NCBI RefSeq assembly: GCF_000255655.1
Contig: NZ_JH636435.1
Coordinates: forward strand, 1,251,819-1,315,818
DNA from: Schlesneria paludicola DSM 18645
Lineage (GTDB): Bacteria > Planctomycetota > Planctomycetia > Planctomycetales > Planctomycetaceae
Length of the DNA stretch: 64,000 bases
Direction: 5' to 3'
The translations under genes were made by a program, and so were the position numbers. Each line of letters begins with the position of its first letter. Positions within the stretch are counted from its first letter, which is position 1. Of the stretch, positions 34,547 to 43,217 are shown one piece after another. The notes under the pieces are model-generated. The model ran no database searches, was not told where the DNA came from, and saw nothing but the letters and a program-made list of their open reading frames with translations.

Positions 34547-35743
34547 ATGATGCGAAACTTGATGACAGTCGCGGTCGCAATCACGATTTTTTCGGTGTCA
34601 ACGAAAATGAGCATTGCGCAAGATCTCGACCCGCGTTTAAAAGGCTATGACATTTCTGGACAGGTTCGCTTCCAAACCAGTGAACAAGCGGAGGGTCGAC
34701 GCCGACAACTGGTCAAATCGATCTGGGTCGAAGGATTGCCTCGCACACGTCCTGAAAAAATCGAAACATTGCGAGTTTCGGATGAACTGGCCGCCGTAAA
34801 TCAAAGCCTCATTTCCAAAGTCGATCGCTACACGATGAATGTCAGCGGGACTCAGTTCCACGCCATCGCATACGTCGCAAGCCCTGTCACCCCTCCCGCT
34901 TCCAAATCGAAGCTCGCCATTGTGCAGGCAGGACATATGCTGGAAGGAAAAGACCACTACCTCGATGCCGGTTTGAAGCAGACTATTGAACGGTTGCTTC
35001 AAAATGGATTCATCGTCGCAGTCCTTCAAATGCCGCTCGTCGGCTGGAACCAGGACGCGTCAGGGATCCTGCCCAATGGGCAGTCGTTTAACATTCGCCA
35101 ACGAGGATCGGCCGGCCACGACGAGCTATTCGCCGAAGTGGAAAGCACGCTTCGCGGCCAAACGATGGCATTTTTTCTGGAACCGGTCGTGCAAGTCACG
35201 AATGAACTGCTCGCCACGCATCCTCAAAATATCGGCTTGCTGATGATCGGACTCTCGGGTGGAGGATGGACGACCCACATGTCCGCGGCACTCGATCCGC
35301 GAATTCAAATTTCCATTCCTGTGGCGGGCGCTTTGCCGCTTTATGCACGGCCGTTCAGTCGAGGCAGCAAGGGCGACAGCGAACAAGAATATGCGTTGAT
35401 CTTTGCCGAAGACGATACGAACCAAGACGGAATATTGGATCGTGCCAGCGGCGTCTGCTCGTGGCTGGAAGTCTTTGCGCTCGGCGGGATCAGCCCGTCT
35501 GCAAAAGCTCCTCGCCAACAAATCCAGGTTCTCAATTTTGAAGACGCCTGTTGCTTCAACGGCCCCGTGTATCAGACATACGAGGCCCCCCTCGTCAAAC
35601 TCGTCGCCTCAATCGGTCGAGGCACCTGGCAACTGTTCGTAGATCGAACCCACCAAGATCATCTGATTTCCGAACAGGTTCTCGATCAGGTTCTGATACC
35701 AGCGATCAGTCGCATGACCTTGCTTGATACGATCCAGGAATGA
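34547..35743 (+). CDS. Secreted alpha/beta-hydrolase-like protein
   Basis: 398 residues from ATG at 34547 (a second ATG directly follows). An upstream in-frame ATG at 34232 would place the signal sequence 105 residues inside the protein. Residues 1-25 are a signal peptide (LMTVAVAITIFSVS..MSIAQ). The hydrolase core has a nucleophile-elbow-like GLSGGGWTTHMSAALDPRI, strands LAIVQAGHM and FIVAVLQMPLVGW before it, and DRTHQDHLISEQ near the end carrying a candidate catalytic His. FAEDDTNQDGILDR may contribute the acid. Close to an esterase or deacetylase type by layout; substrate unknown. Confidence 0.75.
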   Translation: MMRNLMTVAVAITIFSVSTKMSIAQDLDPRLKGYDISGQVRFQTSEQAEGRRRQLVKSIWVEGLPRTRPEKIETLRVSDELAAVNQSLISKVDRYTMNVSGTQFHAIAYVASPVTPPASKSKLAIVQAGHMLEGKDHYLDAGLKQTIERLLQNGFIVAVLQMPLVGWNQDASGILPNGQSFNIRQRGSAGHDELFAEVESTLRGQTMAFFLEPVVQVTNELLATHPQNIGLLMIGLSGGGWTTHMSAALDPRIQISIPVAGALPLYARPFSRGSKGDSEQEYALIFAEDDTNQDGILDRASGVCSWLEVFALGGISPSAKAPRQQIQVLNFEDACCFNGPVYQTYEAPLVKLVASIGRGTWQLFVDRTHQDHLISEQVLDQVLIPAISRMTLLDTIQE

Positions 35744-35779
35744 GTCGCCACTCAATCCGACCAGTGCGGTCCCCCGATT

Positions 35780-35812
35780 GTGAGGGGCCTCGTTCGCGTC
35801 AGAGGCCCTCAC
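35780..35812. terminator. Hairpin between convergent genes, likely bidirectional terminator
   Basis: GTGAGGGGCCTC and GAGGCCCTCAC pair with one bulged G around a ten-base loop. It lies 37 bp after the plus-strand hydrolase stop and 41 bp after the minus-strand creatininase stop. There is no clear T-run. Confidence 0.55.
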
Positions 35813-35852
35813 CGCCCGCCCTCTCAATGCGGCACCAACACAGGTTCGCCTT

Positions 35853-36737
35853 TCAGTTGCCGGGATTCGTCAGATTTCGTTGGCCCCAGGGAATTGGCAT
35901 TGTCGGTGGGTGCCGATGAAAGTCTTTGCGGACGTCTTTGGGACGACGGTACCAGTACTGAATGAATCGTCCCAATTGCTTGACCGCCTCGAGATAAACC
36001 CGTTCCCCTTTGTCCTTCCGGCCCAGTTCCGCATCCCCCAGAACGCCCGTATCTGAATAACTACTGGTCCACGAAACCGCCGTTGCGGGCCCCGCGGCAA
36101 AGAGATCCACCCAATTGAACGGGTTTTCTTCGTCATTGAACGAGATCGTACCGCTCTTGATCAAATCTTTCCGAACATCCTCCTCGTCCAGATACAAATA
36201 GAGCGACGTTTCGAGTTCGCAGGCATGCGAACAACCGCCGGGGAATTTGCTCTCACGCCAGCTTGGTAAGAACGCCTTATCGACGGTCAACAGGTTCCAC
36301 CAGGCAATGACGCAGCACTCCGCGTCCGTTTCAAGATTCGTCCGTCGTGCGGCCAAATCGAGATTCGGCATGTTCGATCCGTGGCCATTCAACAGGATAA
36401 TTTTCTTGAAACCGTGATACGCCAACGACCGTGTCACGTCGAGAACCTGCTCAATGAAGGTCGCATAGTTGGTATTGATCGTGCCTGGAAAATCCATGAC
36501 GTGTCCGGTGTATCCATACGACAAATGAGGTAGCACGAGAACTTTATCCGCCAGTTCGCGCCCGGTGCCGTGCGCAATCCCCCCCGGGCAAACCAGATCC
36601 ACATCCAGCGGCAGATGCGGACCGTGCTGTTCGACGGCTCCGCAGGGGACAATACAGACCTTCTTCAGATCGACCGCATCATTGATTTCCGGCCAGGTCA
36701 GTTTCTCATAGCGATGTTCAGTAGCCGCACGCGACAT
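35853..36737 (-). CDS. Creatininase-family amidohydrolase
   Basis: 294 residues from the ATG at 36737, which follows AGGAG. Creatininase-family metal ligands are present: VPCGAVEQHGPHLPLDVD (Glu, His, Asp), LNGHGSNMPNLDLAAR and GGCSHACELETSLYL (Glu). The family covers creatininase, MftE mycofactocin peptidase and other metal-dependent amidases; the substrate here is not known. The C-terminal ~60 residues (RRPKDVRKDFHRHPP...) are longer than usual. There is no signal peptide. Confidence 0.88.
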   Translation of the reverse strand: MSRAATEHRYEKLTWPEINDAVDLKKVCIVPCGAVEQHGPHLPLDVDLVCPGGIAHGTGRELADKVLVLPHLSYGYTGHVMDFPGTINTNYATFIEQVLDVTRSLAYHGFKKIILLNGHGSNMPNLDLAARRTNLETDAECCVIAWWNLLTVDKAFLPSWRESKFPGGCSHACELETSLYLYLDEEDVRKDLIKSGTISFNDEENPFNWVDLFAAGPATAVSWTSSYSDTGVLGDAELGRKDKGERVYLEAVKQLGRFIQYWYRRPKDVRKDFHRHPPTMPIPWGQRNLTNPGN

Positions 36738-37190
36738 ATTGATCTCCTGAGGATGCCTCTCGCCCAACCCAAGTTCGAATCATACGACCGCGGTAACGAA
36801 CTGGATAATCGGCCGCGAACAATCCTCATCCAGACATTTCTTCACGATCCTGTTACCAATCCGTCACGAACGATTCGAACAAACTGCAGCCTTGCCAAAT
36901 TTTGAGATCAGCAGATTTTCTGGGCACCACGGTGCAATTCACATATGTTCACACACCGGATACTTGGATGCGATCTTTGCATTGGTGTATTTGATTGTTT
37001 GGACGAAACGAGAGATTGTAGAGACGAGCAAAGCTTCAAACGGGAAGGAACGCATTGACGAATGAACTCGTGGCGAGCGCGCCGAATCAAATGTGGACGA
37101 TGCCTCACCAATCAGATCCAAGTTGCCGTGCCACGAGCAACACAGTCGCCTCAAGCACTCCTGTAAGACACCATCACAAAGGTTCTCTGA
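36738..37190. other. Divergent intergenic region (453 bp)
   Basis: It lies between the creatininase-family gene (minus) and a secreted hydrolase (plus). The stretch is AT-richer than the surrounding genes, fitting promoters; no specific site is called. Confidence 0.45.
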
Positions 37191-38663
37191 ATGTTCGACA
37201 AACTCGGATATCTCACGGTGTCGCTGGGTCTCTTCATTTCGTTCTATTGCCCAGCAATCGCCTGGGCGAGTGAGGGGCCGACGTCAAAAACGCCCGTGGC
37301 AACGAACGACGACGGTGCCGAAAAGCCGCTGACCGCGGAAGACGTGAAAGGCAACTGGTTGGGAACGATCAACGCAGGCGTTGTCAAACTGCGATTGGGA
37401 TTCGCCGTCGTGGGCACTAAGCCCGAACAACTGAAAGTCCGGATGTTTAGTGTCGATCAGGGAAATGCCGAGATTCCCGTGGATGTCATCAAACTTGATG
37501 CGAACAAAGTGTCGATGCAGCTTACAAAAATCAGCGCGACCTTCCAGGGAACGTGGAATTCCCAAACCAACGAAATCGCCGGAAACTGGAAACAAGGGGC
37601 CCAATCCTTTCCGATCACGCTCAAGAAAGTCGAATCGCTTCCGAATGCGGGGCGACCACAGGATCCCTCCAAGCCATACCCCTATCTGGAAGAAGACGTC
37701 ACCTTCACCAACGCGAAGCACAACGTGACGCTTAAAGGGACGCTGACCCAGCCGAAAGGATCCGGGCCGTTTCCTGCCGTGGTACTGATCTCGGGGTCGG
37801 GACCACAAGATCGGAACGAAGAAATTGCCGGACATCGGCCGTTTCTGGTTCTCGCCGATGCGCTGACCCGACGCGGAATCGCCGTCTTGCGATTTGACGA
37901 TCGAGACTTTGAAAAACCGGACGAGCTCTTTAAGGCGACGAGCGAGGACCTTTCGCATGACGTTTTGGCCGCGGTGAGCTTTTTACGAGCGCGTCCTCAA
38001 ATTGCCGCGACCAAAATCGGACTTGTGGGACACAGTGAAGGGGGCTTGATTGCCCCAATGTTGGCCAGCCGCGACAAGGAGATCGCATTGATCGTCATGA
38101 TCGCCGGCCCCGGGGTGAGCGGTGATGTGATCCTGAATCGTCAACAAGACATGATGCGTGAGCGGGCCGGGGTCAGCGAAGCCACGCGTGCAAAAGACCG
38201 TGCGACGTCACAAGAATGGTTTGACATCATCAAGGCCGAGCCGGACAACGCCCAGGCGACGAAGAAGATCGAAGCTGCGTTCGAGAAATCGCACCCCGAG
38301 AGCGACGCGGCAGAGAAAGACGCACTTAAAATAGGCGTCAAAACATTGCTCACACCGTGGTTTCGTTTTTTTATTTCCTACGATCCCCAACCGGCTCTGA
38401 CGAACGTCAAATGCCCCGTCCTGGCCGTCATCGGCGAGAAAGATCTTCAGGTGCCGGCCGCTCAAAATCTGAAAGTGATCGAAGCCGCATTGAAGGCCGG
38501 CGGCAATAAGAATTTCCTGGCGAAGGAATTGCCGGGGCTGAACCACCTGCTTCAGCCGTGCGTCACGGGGTTTCTCGACGAGTACTCAACAATTGAAACC
38601 ACGATCGATCCGGACGCATTGAAGCTGATCAGTGACTGGATTGTCGCGCGGATGTCGAAATGA
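37191..38663 (+). CDS. Secreted alpha/beta hydrolase with N-terminal beta domain
   Basis: 490 residues. Signal peptide: MFDKLGYLTVSLGLFISFYC...AWA. Residues ~45-150 are a beta-rich domain of the type found before such hydrolases (GNWLGTINAGVVKLRLGFAVV, then FQGTWNSQTNEIAGNWKQG). The hydrolase core from ~165 has oxyanion strand VVLISGSGPQDRNE, nucleophile elbow GLVGHSEGG, acid in AVIGEKDLQVP and His in LPGLNHLLQ. Between ~290 and 380 lies a helical lid. Probably a periplasmic esterase or peptidase-like hydrolase. Its last 35 bp overlap the convergent Nudix gene. Confidence 0.88.
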   Translation: MFDKLGYLTVSLGLFISFYCPAIAWASEGPTSKTPVATNDDGAEKPLTAEDVKGNWLGTINAGVVKLRLGFAVVGTKPEQLKVRMFSVDQGNAEIPVDVIKLDANKVSMQLTKISATFQGTWNSQTNEIAGNWKQGAQSFPITLKKVESLPNAGRPQDPSKPYPYLEEDVTFTNAKHNVTLKGTLTQPKGSGPFPAVVLISGSGPQDRNEEIAGHRPFLVLADALTRRGIAVLRFDDRDFEKPDELFKATSEDLSHDVLAAVSFLRARPQIAATKIGLVGHSEGGLIAPMLASRDKEIALIVMIAGPGVSGDVILNRQQDMMRERAGVSEATRAKDRATSQEWFDIIKAEPDNAQATKKIEAAFEKSHPESDAAEKDALKIGVKTLLTPWFRFFISYDPQPALTNVKCPVLAVIGEKDLQVPAAQNLKVIEAALKAGGNKNFLAKELPGLNHLLQPCVTGFLDEYSTIETTIDPDALKLISDWIVARMSK

Positions 38664-39108
38664 CCGGGCGTGCAATAGAAACCGCCCAAGCCTGACTTTG
38701 ATGAGTCAAATTGTTCAATGCCGTGGCAACAGGCATCCAGACCAGTTCGTGATCCGCTTCGGATTCACAAACGTCCGCATCACCCAGTCGAACGAGAAAA
38801 AACGTGCATTGCTTGGCAAAGCATCCTTCACCGGGCGCGTTCACATATTCCAGCGCGAATCCCAATCTCTCCAGAATCGTCAGTGACCGGCCGCACTCCT
38901 CCAGAACTTCGCGCAGCAAGGTCTCTTCAGCGGATTCGCCCTGGCAAGCACCACCGCCTGGAAGAAACGCTCCTTGTGGCGTCTGCACAATCGCGACGAG
39001 ATCACCATGATCCTCGTGCCGCAAACAGACGGCATACGATCCGGGTCTCGGCAGATAGACCTCTTCCGCCGACTGGATCCCGAATTCAAGATACGGTTCC
39101 GAGCTCAT
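38629..39108 (-). CDS. Nudix hydrolase
   Basis: 159 residues. The Nudix box is intact: GGACQGESAEETLLREVLEECGRS (pattern Gx5Ex7REUxEExGU; shown here in short pieces GGACQGESAEET and REVLEECG). It hydrolyses a nucleoside diphosphate linked to another group with Mg2+; substrate not deducible. The C-terminal tail overlaps the end of the convergent hydrolase gene by 35 bp, so both stop codons lie inside the opposite gene. No export signal. Confidence 0.88.
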   Translation of the reverse strand: MSSEPYLEFGIQSAEEVYLPRPGSYAVCLRHEDHGDLVAIVQTPQGAFLPGGGACQGESAEETLLREVLEECGRSLTILERLGFALEYVNAPGEGCFAKQCTFFLVRLGDADVCESEADHELVWMPVATALNNLTHQSQAWAVSIARPVISTSARQSSH

Positions 39109-39217
39109 GTTGGAACTCCTTCAAGTCCGTCATCAATCGTTTGACTCCTTTACCTCGCGTCGCATTTCGATCATAAAATGCGATCGTGGAAAACGCTTTC
39201 GACACTGCAAACTCACG

Positions 39218-40045
39218 ATGAAAAGACCACCCATGATTCTTCTTCGGTTGCTCGCGTTCGGACTCATCATGGTCACACCCGTCGTCGCTCAAGCTCAGAA
39301 GATCGTTGCCCATCGCGGTGCGTCATTTGACGCTCCAGAAAATACGCTCGCGTCGTTTCGACTGGCATGGGAACAGAACGCAGATGCCATCGAAGGTGAT
39401 TTTTTTCTGACGAAAGATCAGCAGATTGTCTGCATCCATGACTCCAAGACCAAACGCACTTCGGGCGTGGAACAAGTGGTGTCGGAATCAACGCTCGAAG
39501 AACTCCGCAAACTCGATGTGGGAAGCTGGAAGGATCCCCGCTTCAAAGGCGAAAAAATCCCGACGCTCGCCGAAGTGCTGGCGATCATCCCCACCGGAAA
39601 GCGAATATATATCGAGATCAAATGCGGTCCCGAGATCGTTCCGTTTCTTGGGCGGGCAATCAAACAATCGGGCCTGGCTCCCGAACAAACGATCGTCATT
39701 AGCTTCAATGATAAGGTCATCGCCGCCACACGCGAACAGATTCCAGAAATCAAGGCGTATTGGTTAGCCGGATTCCGTCAAAACGCCCAGACGAAAGTTC
39801 TTGAACCCACCGGACAAGAACTGCTTGCCACCGCACTGAAAGTCCACGCGCATGGGATTGACATTCAAGCTCAACGCGAAATGGTGAACGCCGACTTCGT
39901 CACATTGCTCCGCAAAAATCGGCTCGAATTCCACGTCTGGACGGTCAATTCTCCCGATGATGCGCGGCATTTCCAGCAACTGGGTGTCGATTCGATCACC
40001 ACCGATCGACCGGCATTCCTTCGATCTGAACTCCAATTGAAATGA
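39218..40045 (+). CDS. Secreted glycerophosphodiester phosphodiesterase
   Basis: 275 residues from the ATG at 39218; an ATG at 39233 is also possible. The frame is open to 39107, but those 37 residues are polar and lie before the signal peptide (MILLRLLAFGLIMVTPVVAQA). GDPD motifs: IVAHRGASFDAPENTLASF (catalytic His and Arg), AIEGDFFLTKDQQIVCIHD (Glu, Asp, second His), and YIEIKCG (Glu, Lys). At the end VDSITTDRPAFL is the usual closing motif. It cleaves glycerophosphodiesters to glycerol-3-phosphate and an alcohol, here in the periplasm or outside. Confidence 0.92.
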   Translation: MKRPPMILLRLLAFGLIMVTPVVAQAQKIVAHRGASFDAPENTLASFRLAWEQNADAIEGDFFLTKDQQIVCIHDSKTKRTSGVEQVVSESTLEELRKLDVGSWKDPRFKGEKIPTLAEVLAIIPTGKRIYIEIKCGPEIVPFLGRAIKQSGLAPEQTIVISFNDKVIAATREQIPEIKAYWLAGFRQNAQTKVLEPTGQELLATALKVHAHGIDIQAQREMVNADFVTLLRKNRLEFHVWTVNSPDDARHFQQLGVDSITTDRPAFLRSELQLK

Positions 40046-40212
40046 AATCATTCTCGACGCCCACAAGCTTTGCGTTGGAATCCAACCGACTCGTATTGCC
40101 ATCTCTCGTTTTTTGCTCGTAACAAATCTTGGCCAATCTCGCTTCGAGACATAGCAATGGCAGAACTGGATTCAGTTCGCGATCAAGTGTCTCGTGACGA
40201 GAGGATATCAAG

Positions 40213-41082
40213 ATGGCAGAGACCGGCACCGCAGCAATGGATTCCGTCGTCTTTCGCAAACTGGAAACGCGTCTGGCGGGCTTCAGTCCACCGATCAATC
40301 TACGCGAACATGTCGTCGAAAACCCTCAATCAAAAGCCGACCTTCTGGTCCATCCGCTGATCACTCAGGGAATCGACTTCACGTTGCGGGATCCTGATTT
40401 GTTCATGAGTCAGATTCGTAATGCTCGCACGAATAACGAAAAGGCATTCTCGGAAGGCAGTACCCGCCCAGTAGACTGGAAACAGCATTGGGCGATGACC
40501 GCATCCCTCCTGGCAACGAAAGGGATCGGCTTCCGCGAACCTTGGCGATATTACCTGAACGATCGCGCGTCCCGAATCGAGGATGCCCGCCCCAAACTCT
40601 TGAACACCCCGCAATTCGATCTGGATTTTGCGGGCTCATTTGGTGAAGCCAATCCGCTGAATCTGTCGGCACTCCATATTTCCGTCGCCTATGGAAAATG
40701 GACGGCCTGCAATATTCATGTCGACGAAACAGGCATCGCTTTGGCCGATATGGATAACAATGTCACCATCACTCCGAATGTCGTCAGCCACTTGGTCAAC
40801 GAACTCGTGTTCAAGTCCATCATTGGCGAGCATCTTCCCACCTGGGTCATCGATCGTTTCAATATTCGCGTTCTGAGCCCCGAACTGAACTACAAACGAG
40901 TCGGTATCAGCTACGACATCTTGAAGGGCGAGTCATACAAACTCACGCTTTCGGCGTCTTGTGGCTTGGAAAGTTGTCGCGACATCGACCTTTCGAAGGT
41001 CATGAAGTTCGACAGAAACGCGTTAAAGCAACTCAATCCGACGATCAATTTCACCAAAACATTCAGCCTCGGCGGCGGTTGA
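40213..41082 (+). CDS. Hypothetical protein, 289 residues, not recognised
   Basis: No signal peptide, membrane helix or familiar motif is visible. Residues ~100-200 alternate helices and strands (FDLDFAGSFGE, LSALHISVAYGKWTACNIHVDETG, ALADMDNNVTITPNVVSHLVNELV), and the end (LSPELNYKRVGISYDILKGESYKL, then GLESCRDIDLSK) is beta-rich. The bases just before the ATG (GAGAGGATATCAAG) give a plausible ribosome binding site. Codon use is like its neighbours. It lies between the GDPD and SbtA genes with no obvious functional link. Confidence 0.75.
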   Translation: MAETGTAAMDSVVFRKLETRLAGFSPPINLREHVVENPQSKADLLVHPLITQGIDFTLRDPDLFMSQIRNARTNNEKAFSEGSTRPVDWKQHWAMTASLLATKGIGFREPWRYYLNDRASRIEDARPKLLNTPQFDLDFAGSFGEANPLNLSALHISVAYGKWTACNIHVDETGIALADMDNNVTITPNVVSHLVNELVFKSIIGEHLPTWVIDRFNIRVLSPELNYKRVGISYDILKGESYKLTLSASCGLESCRDIDLSKVMKFDRNALKQLNPTINFTKTFSLGGG

Positions 41083-41525
41083 TCATGGGATACGTAAACG
41101 ATGACACGACAATCCATTCCGCGCAGTGACAAAACCTTTTCCACGCCGATGAATCGCTCATTCACTCACTTTCAGTAGGCCAAATTGTGGCCACCTTTTG
41201 TGGCCAGCAGATGGCCATGACGCGGAACTCAACGGCGACGCGCCATCTGTGTGAGGTCGCAAATACCTGCTTCGATGGCGTGTTCTACAATTCCCGAAAC
41301 AATCTTTCGCTCAATCATCCTGCGCGAATCATTATATTCCACAACACGTTACGGCATTGCGCCGCACCCCGATGAAGAACCCCTCTCGCTAACAATCCTG
41401 AAACGAAGCCGCTCCCGCTCATTCATGGAATGACGACTGCATTGCAGGTTCCCTCACCAGCCATTTGAACCGCGACCGGACATGGATGGCCCACCAGGTT
41501 CCGTTTTCAACCGAGGAAGAACGCA
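41083..41525. other. Intergenic region upstream of sbtA (443 bp)
   Basis: It probably holds the sbtA promoter and leader. Repeated GTGGCCA/TGGCCA words occur near 41185-41215. No gene or confident regulatory element is seen. Confidence 0.4.
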
Positions 41526-42974
41526 ATGCTCAACGAGTTCATTCAGAATTTCACTCATAACTTGTTTAAGCCGCTACTCCTCTTCTTCTACGCGGGCTTT
41601 TTGATCCCGATCTTCAAAGTCAAATTGGAGTTTCCCAAAGCCGTCTACCAGGGACTGACGATTTATTTGCTGCTCTCAATTGGTTGGCATGGTGGCGAAG
41701 AACTCGCCGGACTTGAGCCAGCCATGTACCGACAAGCCGCTGGCTTCATGCTGATTGGATTCTGTACGAATACCTTGATTGGCATCGTTGCATACAAAGT
41801 GCTGCGTTGGACAACCCGCCTTCGCCAGGTTGATGCAGCGACGGTGGCGGGTTTCTACGGCAGTGACTCGGCAGGCACGTTCGTCACGGCAATGGGTGTG
41901 TTAACCGCCGGGCACATCGCCTTCGCCCCCTATATGCCCGTCATGCTGGCGGTCATGGAAATCCCCGGTTGCCTCGTGGCTTTGTATATCGTCTCGAAGA
42001 TGCGGCAAGCGGGCATGGACGCTGCAGGCAACATGCCTGGCGAACAAGGCTACGATCGCTTCCGCAAAGCAATGATCTCGGCCCCACGTCATCTGTCAGA
42101 GGAAGAAACCGACTCGACGCATGGCGACGAAAGTGAAGCGATCGAAACCGAAGGTGAACTCGCCGAAGTCGGTGCCGCGGTTCGTCACCGACAGTCGGCC
42201 AATCATCATCCGACCAGCCGTACAAACGGTGGTTCTAGCTATACCGTCGGTGGTGGTCGTACGACACGCCCGTCGTCGATCTCGCAGACTCGTGATCAAT
42301 TCGAACATGGCGCCCCCACCGGTAACACCCCGAGCGATCCTGATCGCGAAGCCGCTGAACGCGAAGAAGCACACCTGGCATTGCAAAACGTCAATCTTTC
42401 CAACGATGAATATCCATCGAGAACCAAATCAAAAGGTGGATGGCTCAGCAAAGAACTGCTGCACGAAGTGTTCTTGAACCCGGGAATCTTCCTGCTGTTC
42501 GCGGGGATCACCATCGGCTTCATCGGTCGACTGCAAGGCGAACGCGTCACCTCGGTTGACGATGCACTGTTCGTGAACCTGTTTCACGGAATGCTCTGCG
42601 TCTTCCTGCTCGAAATGGGCATGACCGCCAGCTCAAAGCTCAAAGATCTGAGAACAGCGGGATGGCAATTCGTCGCCTTCGCGCTGATTGCGCCGAACAT
42701 CTTCGCCACCGTCGGGATGCTGATCGCTCACGGATACAGCGTTGTGCTGGGCGAACCATTCGAAATCGGGACCTATGTCCTGTTCGCCGTACTGTGCGGG
42801 GCCGCATCGTACATCGCCGTTCCTGCGGTACAACGACTGGCAATTCCCGAAGCCAGTCCCACATTGCCGCTCGCGGCGTCGCTGGGTGTGACCTTCTCGT
42901 ACAACGTCACCGTCGGAATCCCGGTCTATATCATGATCGCCACGATACTGACTCGATTTGCCCCCGTGGTCTAA
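41526..42974 (+). CDS. sbtA: SbtA-type sodium-dependent bicarbonate permease with long cytoplasmic insertion
   Basis: 482 residues; ATG after GAGGAAG. Two homologous membrane halves: ~12-160 (LFKPLLLFFYAGFLIPIFKV, then FYGSDSAGTFVTAMGVLTAGH) and ~310-480 (PGIFLLFAGITIGFIGRLQG, GAASYIAVPAVQRLAIPEAS, LGVTFSYNVTVGIPVYIM). The GSDSAGTF loop corresponds to the substrate-binding Ser region of cyanobacterial SbtA. Between them is a ~140-residue hydrophilic segment rich in Glu, Ser, Arg and Thr, longer than the loop of cyanobacterial SbtA (~370 residues in total). SbtA imports bicarbonate with Na+. No sbtB regulator gene is adjacent, and no carbon-fixation gene is in the window. Confidence 0.88.
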   Translation: MLNEFIQNFTHNLFKPLLLFFYAGFLIPIFKVKLEFPKAVYQGLTIYLLLSIGWHGGEELAGLEPAMYRQAAGFMLIGFCTNTLIGIVAYKVLRWTTRLRQVDAATVAGFYGSDSAGTFVTAMGVLTAGHIAFAPYMPVMLAVMEIPGCLVALYIVSKMRQAGMDAAGNMPGEQGYDRFRKAMISAPRHLSEEETDSTHGDESEAIETEGELAEVGAAVRHRQSANHHPTSRTNGGSSYTVGGGRTTRPSSISQTRDQFEHGAPTGNTPSDPDREAAEREEAHLALQNVNLSNDEYPSRTKSKGGWLSKELLHEVFLNPGIFLLFAGITIGFIGRLQGERVTSVDDALFVNLFHGMLCVFLLEMGMTASSKLKDLRTAGWQFVAFALIAPNIFATVGMLIAHGYSVVLGEPFEIGTYVLFAVLCGAASYIAVPAVQRLAIPEASPTLPLAASLGVTFSYNVTVGIPVYIMIATILTRFAPVV

Positions 42975-43028
42975 TGGCCTAACCGTTCTTAAAACTTCTT
43001 AAAATAATTCAGTCACGCCAGCACTCAA

Positions 43029-43076
43029 CCCCCGCTCGATGATTCACCATCGCCGAGCGGGGGTCTTTATTTCTTT
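43029..43076 (+). terminator. Rho-independent terminator of sbtA
   Basis: CCCCCGCTCG and CGAGCGGGGG form a perfect ten-base stem, followed by TCTTTATTTCTTT. It starts 55 bp after the sbtA stop. Confidence 0.88.
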
Positions 43077-43217
43077 GGCGGACGCGGCGGCACGTTTCAT
43101 CGTGAACCTCAATTCGAACGAATCGAATCGCGGTATTCGTCACTCGACCGATTCCCGCGCCGCACCGATCGCGTTATCATGCGATCGTCACGAGAAACGC
43201 TGATCGAAAAACAACTG

